Source: JAVVTQ01 sp036653595 (GTDB lineage Bacteria; Bacillota; Clostridia; Oscillospirales; Ruminococcaceae). Taken from it: a DNA stretch of 12,760 nt. This document shows positions 7,258-12,760 of this stretch, piece by piece (the stretch's first letter is position 1; each line of letters begins with the position of its first letter). Below the pieces are notes generated by a model. That model did not search any database. It saw nothing but the letters and a program-made list of their open reading frames with translations, and was not told where the DNA came from. The position numbers and the translations under genes were made by a program. The DNA lies in NCBI GenBank assembly GCA_036653595.1, contig JAVVTQ010000042.1, positions 1 to 12,760 of the forward strand, read 5' to 3'.

Positions 7258-7641
7258 GTGATAAAAGCAGGTATTTCAAACAAGGGAGAGCTGCTTGTAA
7301 CCAGAGAGCACTGCGCTTCTTTTGTCGGCAGCGGTGGTTTGGATGTCCTTTCCACGCCCAGCGTGCTGGCACTGATTGAAAAGGTTTCCTATGAAAGCGT
7401 GCAGCCACTTCTCGACCCCGGCTGCACAACGGTGGGCACCGCAGCGGAGCTGCGCCACCTTGCCGCGTCAAGTCTAGGAGACACAGTCAGCTGCGCGTCG
7501 GAGCTTGCTGAAGTCGATGGAAGGCGGCTCGTTTTTCACGCCGGGGTGTTTTGCGGCGATGAGCTTGTCAGCACATGCGTCCACGAGAGATTTGTTGTAA
7601 ACAGCGAGCGATTCTTGGCAAAGCTCAACAATAAGAAGTAG
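7258..7641 (+). CDS. FlK-like hot-dog fold acyl-CoA thioesterase
   Basis: A 127-residue single hot-dog domain protein of the fluoroacetyl-CoA thioesterase (FlK)-like branch, expected to hydrolyse an acyl-CoA in the cytoplasm. The residues that align with the FlK active site keep its spacing: T33 (in STPSVLALIEKVSYE), E41, G60, H67 (ELRHLA) and R111 (CVHERF), which correspond to T42, E50, G69, H76 and R120 of FlK as I recall them. The positions of the two lid phenylalanines of FlK are glycines here (G24, G27), so fluoroacetyl-CoA selectivity is not expected. The natural substrate is unknown. GTG 7258 is the start, with CGGAGG 7 bases upstream. It is followed after 16 bases by the yifB gene on the same strand, so the two are probably co-transcribed, although no functional link is evident. 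Confidence 0.85.
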   Translation: MIKAGISNKGELLVTREHCASFVGSGGLDVLSTPSVLALIEKVSYESVQPLLDPGCTTVGTAAELRHLAASSLGDTVSCASELAEVDGRRLVFHAGVFCGDELVSTCVHERFVVNSERFLAKLNNKK

Positions 7642-7657
7642 CTTAAGGGGTGTTTGT

Positions 7658-9184
7658 ATGTACGCGAGAGTTGCAAGCCTTGGCCTTTATGGACTTGACG
7701 GCTATGGGGTAACCGTTGAGGCGGACACCTCCAATGGACTTCCCTCTTTTGAAATAGTCGGCTTGCCGGACGTGTCCGTAAGCGAGTCGCGCAACAGGGT
7801 GCGAGCCGCCGTGAAGAATTCCGGATATGACTTTCCCGTCAGCCGCATAACCGTCAACTTGGCTCCTGCCGATAAGCGAAAATTCGGCCCGCTTTACGAC
7901 TTGCCGATACTCCTTTCTGTTCTGGTTGCCTCGAACCAGCTTCGGTGCAAGCTGGAAGGCTCGGCTTTTGTGGGTGAGCTTGCACTGGACGGGGTTCTGC
8001 GGCCGGTCAACGGCGTGCTGCCAATGGTGCTCGCAGCGAGAAGAGACGGTATCCGGCGCGTGTTCGTGCCCGCTGAAAACGCCCGGGAGGCGGCCTTAGT
8101 CGAGGGCCTTGATATTTTTGGTGTGAAAAACATCAAGCAGCTTATGCGTCTTCTTTGCGGTGAGCTGGATATTGCCGCGACCAAACCGCTGCCCTTTAGC
8201 CCCGGCAACTGTGCAAATACCCCCGACATGTCCGATGTCAAGGGTCAGTATCTCGCAAGGCGCGCTATGGAAATCGCCGCGGCCGGCGGCCACAACCTGT
8301 TGATGATAGGGCCGCCCGGAGCCGGCAAAAGCATGCTTGCCAAACGCCTTCCCTCCATTCTCCCGCCCATGTCCTATGAAGAAGCCATCGAGACAACAAA
8401 GCTGTATTCAATAGCAGCAGCGCTGTCGGCAGAGCGCGCTCTCATAGATGTCCGTCCCTTTCGCTCGCCTCATCACACCGTGTCTCCGGCAGGCCTCAGC
8501 GGAGGAGGCACGATACCGCGCCCGGGTGAAATATCTCTCGCGCACAACGGCGTGCTCTTTCTCGACGAGCTTCCTGAATTTTCACAAAAGGCGATGGAGG
8601 TTCTGCGCCAACCCATTGAGGACGACGTCGTCACCGTGTCGCGCGTGAGCGGCTCTGTGACATTTCCGTGCAGCGCGATGATAGTGGCCGCGATGAATCC
8701 GTGTCCGTGCGGAAACTTTGGCAGCGCTCTGAAAAAATGCACCTGCGCCCCGTTTGCCGTGGAGCGCTATCTCTCTCGAATTTCCGGCCCGTTGCTCGAC
8801 CGCCTTGACCTGCATGTCGAGGTTTCCGCCGTGGATTACGGCTCACTCTCAGGCAAAACGCCGGGCGAGTGCTCGGCCACAATACGGGAGCGCGTTGTCG
8901 CTGCGCGGGAAATACAAGTTCATCGATTTTCCGACACTCTGATGCCGTGCAACGCAAAGCTCTCGTCAAGACAGCTTGCAAAGGCGGCAGTACTGACCTG
9001 CGGCGCTCAGGCGACTATGAAAAGAGCTTTTGAGAGTCTGGGCTTCTCTGCGCGCGCTTATGACAAGGTGCTAAAGGTCGCGCGCACAATTGCGGACCTC
9101 GCCAAAAGCGAGCTCGTGGACAGCGAGCATATCGCAGAGGCGGTTCAATACCGAATGCTCGACAAAAAATATTGGGAGCGCTGA
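7658..9184 (+). CDS. comM: YifB/ComM family Mg-chelatase-like AAA+ ATPase
   Basis: A 508-residue AAA+ ATPase of the YifB/ComM family. The N-terminal third (about 20-145) is the Lon-protease-like/ChlI S5-fold domain, with GLPDVSVSESRNRVRAA and VNLAPADKRKFGPLYDLPI. The AAA+ domain follows, with Walker A GPPGAGKS (218-225), a sensor-containing FRSPHHTVSPAGLSGGG segment, Walker B VLFLDE (299-304) and the zinc-like cluster MNPCPCGNFG...CTC near 350-365. The Mg-chelatase C-terminal helical domain ends the protein (about 410-505). In Gram-negative naturally competent bacteria ComM is a helicase promoting branch migration during transformation; in Firmicutes the role is less clear, and despite the name no magnesium chelatase activity is implied. 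Start ATG 7658 has AAGGGG 7 bases upstream. Length is typical and no defect is seen. Confidence 0.95.
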   Translation: MYARVASLGLYGLDGYGVTVEADTSNGLPSFEIVGLPDVSVSESRNRVRAAVKNSGYDFPVSRITVNLAPADKRKFGPLYDLPILLSVLVASNQLRCKLEGSAFVGELALDGVLRPVNGVLPMVLAARRDGIRRVFVPAENAREAALVEGLDIFGVKNIKQLMRLLCGELDIAATKPLPFSPGNCANTPDMSDVKGQYLARRAMEIAAAGGHNLLMIGPPGAGKSMLAKRLPSILPPMSYEEAIETTKLYSIAAALSAERALIDVRPFRSPHHTVSPAGLSGGGTIPRPGEISLAHNGVLFLDELPEFSQKAMEVLRQPIEDDVVTVSRVSGSVTFPCSAMIVAAMNPCPCGNFGSALKKCTCAPFAVERYLSRISGPLLDRLDLHVEVSAVDYGSLSGKTPGECSATIRERVVAAREIQVHRFSDTLMPCNAKLSSRQLAKAAVLTCGAQATMKRAFESLGFSARAYDKVLKVARTIADLAKSELVDSEHIAEAVQYRMLDKKYWER

Positions 9185-9305
9185 TTGTTTTTTACACTAT
9201 CGGAGTGAACCTGACCATATAATTTATCTTTGCCAACACTTTTTTCAAGCATCCACCGCCGTGCGATTAAACCCGCCATTTTATGCTTCTTTTCATTGTT
9301 TTATA

Positions 9306-9338
9306 TCGACAACATTAACGCCGCCCCCGCTTTATACT
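9306..9338 (+). promoter_or_regulatory. Spo0A-type sigma-A promoter of spoIIE with a 21-base spacer
   Basis: TCGACA (9306-9311), one base from TTGACA, is separated by 21 bases from TATACT (9333-9338). The -35 lies inside ATCGACA (9305-9311), which matches the Spo0A box TTCGNCA with one mismatch. Long spacers with 0A boxes at the -35 are the known design of the Bacillus subtilis spoIIE and spoIIG promoters. The start site would be near 9345, about 25 bases before the TTG. Confidence 0.6.
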
Positions 9339-9350
9339 TTCTTGTATAAA
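9331..9350. repeat. Inverted repeat across the spoIIE -10 region
   Basis: TTTATAC (9331-9337) and GTATAAA (9344-9350) are perfect 7-base inverted arms with a 6-base centre. The left arm contains most of the predicted -10 and the right arm covers the predicted start site. It could be an operator, or a coincidence of two AT-rich hexamers. Confidence 0.5.
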
Positions 9351-9370
9351 AACGTATTGGCGGTGTTTTT

Positions 9371-11698
9371 TTGAAAGAAAATTCTCTGAGAAAAAAAATA
9401 CAGGACAGCCCCTCGCGTGCTGTTATCCTCTCGTCTGCGCGTGTTGTCGGCCTCGGCGCCGGCGCCGCGATTCTTGCGGGACTTTTGGGAAAAACACAGC
9501 TCTCGGAGGGCTTTTTCCCATTTGGGCTGGCGCTCATAATCGGCATCAACGACAAGTACAGCGTCTTTGCGCTCGGTGGCTTTGTCGTGTCAGGACTGCT
9601 GGGCGGGATGAGCGACCAGACGCCCTACTATGCCGCTGCGGCCGTTGTGGTTGCGGTAAAGTGGATTCTCGCCGGCTTGTCAAAGGACGGGCGTCGCAGA
9701 GACAGCTTCCTGCCATCTCTGGCAGCTGGTGCGATATCTCTTCTTATCACCAGAATATCAGTCGCTCTCCTAGTGGGTGAAACCTCCCTCTTTGCCATAG
9801 CCTCTGTCATAAGCGAGGCCGCGCTCGTCGGAGCCTTTGCGTATTTTTACAGGACAAGCTATGATGTGCTGCGCCGCAAGAAATCCCAGTTGGAGCTAGG
9901 AAGCGCTGAAAAGGCCTGCATCGTGCTTTCCGGCGCGACGGTTCTCATGTCAATATGCCCCATCACAATAGGCGCACTCTCCGCCGGGCATATCCTAGGT
10001 GCTTTTTGTGCAGCGGCAGCCGCCTACATGCTCGTATCTCCGTTTGATGCAGCCGCGCTGGCCGCCGTCGGCGGAGCAATTATGATGAGTGAGCCGAAAT
10101 TTGCCTTTGCCGCGGCCGGCTTTGTTGTGGCGGGCGGACTTGCCACCCTCTTTAAAACCTACAAGAAAGCATTTCTGTGTCTTATATTTGTTGTGTGCGC
10201 AGCGCTCTTTTCCATTGCTGCGCCCGACTATCTCTTCGCCGTCACATACCTCACAGAGCTGTTTCTCGGCACGCTCGTATTTTTGATTCTCCCGATAAAA
10301 AACATACAGGAGGTCGGATTTGATTACATGAACGACAGCTTTAAGTCCGCTACTGCCGCCATAGGCACCAGGCTTGAGGCAATGTCGAGCGCTATGACCG
10401 ATATAAACAAAATTCTCGGCAAAACCGTCACAGACAACGCCGCGCGCGTCGATCTCGACGAAATTTTCTCAAAGGGAGTTGAAACCGTCTGCCGCACCTG
10501 CCCGCTCATGTCCTATTGCTGGATTAAGTGCTACGACGAGACAACCGACGCTCTGCAAAGGTCACGTCCGCTGCTTCTGCAAAAGGGCATAATAACGAGA
10601 GACGATCTCGCACCCGCTTTTCGCTCACGCTGCATCAACGCGATTCCACTCTGCGGCGATATAACTGGCCGCTACGGCGCGTACATCGACCGCCTTTATC
10701 GGGACAAACACATCAGGATATACAAGAGCATTCTGCGCAAGCAGTTTGGCGCAATCGGAGAAATGCTAGACAGTGCGCGCAGCGAGCTTAAATCTTTCTG
10801 TGAATGGGACGAGGTGCGCAGCAAGCGAATTTTTGACTGTGCTGTCAGACTGGACATGTCTCCCGAAACCGCGAGCTGTGTTTTTGACTGCGACCGCCGG
10901 CCAACCGTGACTATTGTGCTCAAAGAGAAGCCCTCAGAGCGTATGATAAAGAGGCTTAAGGCAGGCGTCACTATGATTACAGGCGTGACTATGTCGTCGC
11001 CCGTCATGCGCTCATCGCAAAAGGGCACCGTGCTCAACTTCACCCAGCAGCCATCTTTTACCTTTAAAACAGCTGCGCTGCAGCACTGCGCAAAGGGCGA
11101 TGTCTGCGGAGATGTGTACAGCGTATTCAACGATGCGCGCGGCCATGTCCACATTCTTCTGGCCGACGGCATGGGCACCGGCGAGGCCGCCGCGCGCGAC
11201 GGAGCCGTGAGCTGCGCACTGTTAAAGCGGCTCATGGAGAGCGGTTTTGCTGTTTTGCAAGCCGCCGAGCTGGTCAACGCCTCCATGGCACTGCGCGAGG
11301 ACAGCGAGAGCGCATGCACACTCGATGCTCTGAGCTTTGACCTATTTACAGGCGTCGTTTCCGTTCTCAAGGCGGGCGCTGCCCCGACGTATCTCGTCAA
11401 CGCATCCGGCATCAAAAAGATATCCGGCAAAACGCTTCCTGTCGGCATTCTCGACGATGTTTCCTGTGGCAGCAAGACCCTGTCGCTTTGTGACAATGAC
11501 ATAATTGCCATGGTCACGGACGGTGTTGAAGGCGAGGGCAGCACATTCATCGAAAGTCTTCTGGCCGCCATGCGCGACGACCAGCCCAGCGAAATTTGCC
11601 GCGAAATTATGCGCACTGCAAAGCATCAGGGAACCGTGAGCGACGACATGACGGTGATTGTGGCGCGCATCGGAACAACATCTTCTAAGCTTGAATAA
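9371..11698 (+). CDS. spoIIE: Stage II sporulation protein E, PP2C-type serine phosphatase
   Basis: A 775-residue SpoIIE, the membrane phosphatase that dephosphorylates SpoIIAA to release sigma-F in the forespore and that also associates with the polar division septum. Residues about 20-310 hold a series of hydrophobic membrane segments. About 315-570 is the central oligomerisation/FtsZ-interacting region, including the cysteine cluster VCRTCPLMSYCW near 375-387, common in clostridial SpoIIE. About 575-775 is the PP2C domain, with manganese-binding aspartates in LLADGMGTGE (D599), VTDGVEGEG (D717) and SDDMTVIVARI (D758, D759). Bacillus SpoIIE is about 50 residues longer. The start is TTG 9371, preceded 5 bases upstream by GGCGGTG, one base from GGAGGTG; no better start fits. 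Its promoter looks Spo0A-dependent. This gene implies endospore formation, or at least ancestry from a spore former. Confidence 0.96.
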   Translation: MKENSLRKKIQDSPSRAVILSSARVVGLGAGAAILAGLLGKTQLSEGFFPFGLALIIGINDKYSVFALGGFVVSGLLGGMSDQTPYYAAAAVVVAVKWILAGLSKDGRRRDSFLPSLAAGAISLLITRISVALLVGETSLFAIASVISEAALVGAFAYFYRTSYDVLRRKKSQLELGSAEKACIVLSGATVLMSICPITIGALSAGHILGAFCAAAAAYMLVSPFDAAALAAVGGAIMMSEPKFAFAAAGFVVAGGLATLFKTYKKAFLCLIFVVCAALFSIAAPDYLFAVTYLTELFLGTLVFLILPIKNIQEVGFDYMNDSFKSATAAIGTRLEAMSSAMTDINKILGKTVTDNAARVDLDEIFSKGVETVCRTCPLMSYCWIKCYDETTDALQRSRPLLLQKGIITRDDLAPAFRSRCINAIPLCGDITGRYGAYIDRLYRDKHIRIYKSILRKQFGAIGEMLDSARSELKSFCEWDEVRSKRIFDCAVRLDMSPETASCVFDCDRRPTVTIVLKEKPSERMIKRLKAGVTMITGVTMSSPVMRSSQKGTVLNFTQQPSFTFKTAALQHCAKGDVCGDVYSVFNDARGHVHILLADGMGTGEAAARDGAVSCALLKRLMESGFAVLQAAELVNASMALREDSESACTLDALSFDLFTGVVSVLKAGAAPTYLVNASGIKKISGKTLPVGILDDVSCGSKTLSLCDNDIIAMVTDGVEGEGSTFIESLLAAMRDDQPSEICREIMRTAKHQGTVSDDMTVIVARIGTTSSKLE

Positions 11699-11794
11699 TG
11701 CGCTCATCCCAGACATATTCCCAGACCGCGCTTGCGCATGTTTTTCTTTGCAAAAGCGATATCCTCACCTACTCAAAAGTGCTTTTTTGATTGA

Positions 11795-11816
11795 GCAAAG
11801 CCTTTAAAGGCTTTGC
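11795..11816. repeat. Perfect 22-base palindrome between spoIIE and the export gene
   Basis: GCAAAGCCTTT (11795-11805) is followed directly by its reverse complement AAAGGCTTTGC (11806-11816). It is flanked by T6 on the left (11783-11788) and A7 on the right (11817-11823), the reverse of a normal terminator's A and T tracts. It overlaps the -35 of the predicted downstream promoter, so an operator is one reading; a transcript hairpin ending spoIIE mRNA is another. Confidence 0.7.
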
Positions 11817-11840
11817 AAAAAAATGATTTTGTGCTACACT
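11813..11840 (+). promoter_or_regulatory. Possible promoter for the small export protein gene
   Basis: TTGCAA (11813-11818) is followed by 16 bases and TACACT (11835-11840), with TGC just before the hexamer making an extended -10. The start would be near 11847, leaving a leader of about 26 bases that carries AGGAG. The -35 overlaps the end of the palindrome at 11795-11816. Confidence 0.5.
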
Positions 11841-11872
11841 CCTCTTATCATTACATAACAGGAGCTGTACTA

Positions 11873-12352
11873 TTGATCAAACTGGAAAAGTATTTTTGGG
11901 TTTTTCTTGTCTCAATGGTTCCATTGATTGAGCTTCGCGGCGCTATACCCATAGGAGTTATCGGCCAGCAGCTGCCTCTGCTTCCTGTTCTGGCGGTATC
12001 CGTGCTAGGGAATATGCTCCCTGTTCCAATAATTCTGCTTTTTGCGAAAAAAGTGCTTTTGTGGTGCTGCAAGCTGCCCGATGCTTGGGGTAGGTTTTTT
12101 CAAAAAATTCATGACAAGGGCATGAGAGCGGGCGAAAAAATCCAAAAGAAGGCGGGAAAAGGTCTTTTTTGGGGCATTTTTTTATTCGTCGCAATACCTC
12201 TTCCGGGCACCGGCGCCTGGACGGGCGCCTTGGGCGCTGCTCTTCTTGATTTGAAATTCTGGCCGAGTGTTCTGAGCATAATGTGCGGAGTTGTCACAGC
12301 AGGGCTCATCATGCTTCTGCTCAGCAGTCTCGGCGTCATTGCGCTTTATTGA
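11873..12352 (+). CDS. Small multi-drug export family membrane protein
   Basis: A 159-residue integral membrane protein matching the 'small multi-drug export protein' family (COG2426 type). Recognisable features are the start KLEKYFWVFLVSMVPLIELR followed by GAIPIGV, the GNMLPVPIILLF helix, a positively charged loop (about 70-95, with DKGMRAGEKIQKKAGKG), and the conserved FVAIPLPGTGAWTGALGAALL segment. About four membrane helices are expected near residues 5-28, 35-58, 95-120 and 128-155. The family name comes from weak similarity and early assignments; transport of drugs is not established. I place the start at TTG 11873, with AGGAG 8 bases upstream. The frame is open back to a TTG at 11813, but that lies in the palindrome/A-tract with no ribosome binding site. 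It is separated from spoIIE by about 175 bases and probably has its own promoter. Confidence 0.87.
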   Translation: MIKLEKYFWVFLVSMVPLIELRGAIPIGVIGQQLPLLPVLAVSVLGNMLPVPIILLFAKKVLLWCCKLPDAWGRFFQKIHDKGMRAGEKIQKKAGKGLFWGIFLFVAIPLPGTGAWTGALGAALLDLKFWPSVLSIMCGVVTAGLIMLLLSSLGVIALY

Positions 12353-12375
12353 AGCACACTTGCCAAATGTGCAAA

Positions 12376-12416
12376 AAAGCCCCGCGCACCGTTTTTTAAA
12401 TGGTGCGCAGGGCTTT
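12376..12416. terminator. Strong bidirectional hairpin terminator between convergent genes
   Basis: A 15-base-pair stem with one C-A mismatch: the left arm begins AAAGCCCC and the right arm ends AGGGCTTT. The loop is 11 bases. On the minus strand the stem runs directly into TTTTTTG, a canonical U-tract; on the plus strand it ends CTTTAAATATATAC, a weaker tail. It follows the export gene by 23 bases and would also end a minus-strand transcript from the right edge. Confidence 0.85.
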
Positions 12417-12700
12417 AAATATATACTTTTTTTGAGCTGTATTGCTGTTATTTAAAGAACCGACATTGCTGTTGCACAAAAAACAGTCGGCTTTGAAATA
12501 TGTCAAAGGAGCTTATCGGAAAATTGCCACATCGGTGCACACCTCGATGGTCTTTGAAACAAGCGTCTCGACAAACCGCCGTGTCACCGCTTTAAGACTC
12601 GCAGCATCGTATCGGCGAGGACGCCGGACTGTGCTTTATCGCCGCTTCCCTGCGCATGGCAACTCTCTAAGCTTCCCTGCGTATGGCAACTCTCTAAGCT
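12417..12700. other. Interval without a clear intact gene
   Basis: About 285 bases after the terminator hold no convincing complete gene. They contain a bulged hairpin on either strand (AAAG-AA-CCGAC at 12454-12464 with GTCGGCTTT at 12486-12494), a small CGGCG-AGGA-CGCCG hairpin (12613-12626), and the first of two 27-base tandem repeats plus most of the second. On the minus strand the frame entering from 12701 stays open down to a TGA at 12584. A second minus frame, ending at TAA 12513, overlaps it by a one-base shift. This may be a 3' untranslated region or a decayed C-terminus. Confidence 0.5.
12645..12698. repeat. Two tandem copies of a 27-base repeat
   Basis: Copies at 12645-12671 and 12672-12698 differ at one base (C versus T at repeat position 11), and four further bases (12699-12702) begin a third copy. 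Each starts CTTCCCTGCG and ends CAACTCTCTAAG. The unit is a multiple of three, and on the minus strand it encodes SLESCHTQG then SLESCHAQG in the frame that precedes the TGA at 12701. Confidence 0.9.
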
Positions 12701-12760
12701 TCACCTCTTGTCTGTGTGCTCCAGCTTTTCGCCCACCTTTTCCTTTGTCTCATCGTACTT
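12701..12760 (-). CDS. C-terminal end of an unidentified protein (partial)
   Basis: The last 60 bases on the minus strand encode the highly charged, probably helical tail KYDETKEKVGEKLEHTDKR, then stop at TGA (12701-12703). Codon choice (many third-position G/C) resembles the neighbouring genes. The stretch is too short to assign to a family, and its start lies outside the window. A strong minus-direction terminator at 12376-12416 supports a real transcript arriving from this side. In the same frame the sequence remains open for a further 38 codons after the TGA, so the stop could be the natural end or a recent nonsense change. Confidence that it is coding is moderate. Confidence 0.45.
   Translation of the reverse strand, partial: KYDETKEKVGEKLEHTDKR

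Noticed and set aside
10696..11616. Open frame of 306 codons on the minus strand inside spoIIE
   Set aside because: It is antisense to the conserved PP2C domain of SpoIIE, is rich in serine and arginine as antisense frames often are, and has no ribosome binding site or recognisable motif.
11728..11745. Terminator of spoIIE at GCGCTTGCGC followed by a T-rich run
   Set aside because: Only about three base pairs can form with an allowed loop size, too weak to call a terminator despite the following T tract.
11813..11872. Longer version of the export protein starting at TTG 11813
   Set aside because: The extra 20 residues are encoded in a palindrome and A-tract with no ribosome binding site, while TTG 11873 has AGGAG at 8 bases and the typical family N-terminus.
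12454..12494. Structured RNA or riboswitch in the right-hand gap
   Set aside because: The bulged stem has a long loop, matches no RNA class I know and is not followed by a gene it could control.
12500..12595. Plus-strand frame of 31 codons starting MSKELIGKLP
   Set aside because: There is no ribosome binding site upstream of its ATG, the composition is not coding-like and no family is recognised.
12645..12698. CRISPR array
   Set aside because: The two 27-base copies are directly adjacent with no spacer, and no cas gene is present.

Overview
The window looks like chromosomal core sequence from an endospore-forming member of the class Clostridia (Bacillota), probably an uncultured or poorly studied gut-type lineage. 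Base composition is close to balanced or slightly GC-rich. The evidence is the gene order dgt-dnaG-rpoD (a common clostridial order), a zinc-type ribosomal protein L31, and a full-length stage II sporulation phosphatase SpoIIE with a Spo0A-style promoter. No phage, insertion sequence, CRISPR array, tRNA or rRNA gene was seen. I cannot name the genus or species.

Left block, positions 1-7055, all on the minus strand. Read in the direction of transcription it runs: phosphohexomutase (pgm/pgcA type, 5340-7055); ribosomal protein L31 (rpmE, 5047-5247) with its own promoter and a strong terminator; a YigZ/IMPACT family protein (4319-4963); a dGTPase-like HD hydrolase (dgt, 3212-4216); DNA primase (dnaG, 1339-3105); the primary sigma factor (rpoD/sigA, 262-1329); and an Rrf2-family regulator cut by the window edge (1-248). 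dnaG, rpoD and the Rrf2 gene are tightly coupled: the ribosome binding site of each downstream gene overlaps the stop codon of the gene before it. They are probably one transcript started by a promoter that overlaps the dgt stop codon.

Middle and right block, 7258-12352, plus strand. After a divergent promoter region (7056-7257) come a FlK-like hot-dog thioesterase (7258-7641) and a YifB/ComM-type AAA+ ATPase (7658-9184), 16 bases apart and probably co-transcribed. Then come spoIIE (9371-11698), with a promoter that fits the Spo0A-activated sigma-A class (21-base spacer, -35 inside an 0A-like box), and a small four-helix membrane protein of the 'small multi-drug export' family (11873-12352).

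Right edge, 12353-12760. A strong bidirectional hairpin terminator (12376-12416) lies between the export gene and what appears to be the end of a minus-strand gene entering from outside the window. That reading frame ends at a TGA at 12701. It then stays open in the same frame through two 27-base tandem repeats (nine codons each), which suggests either an intergenic repeat or a decaying C-terminus.

Taken together the window holds housekeeping functions (replication priming, transcription initiation, nucleotide pool control, translation, sugar phosphate metabolism) next to a sporulation switch. I found no convincing undescribed multi-gene system. The points most worth a second look are regulatory DNA (the pgm promoter palindrome, the spoIIE promoter with an inverted repeat over its -10, the 22-base palindrome at 11795-11816) and the odd right edge.
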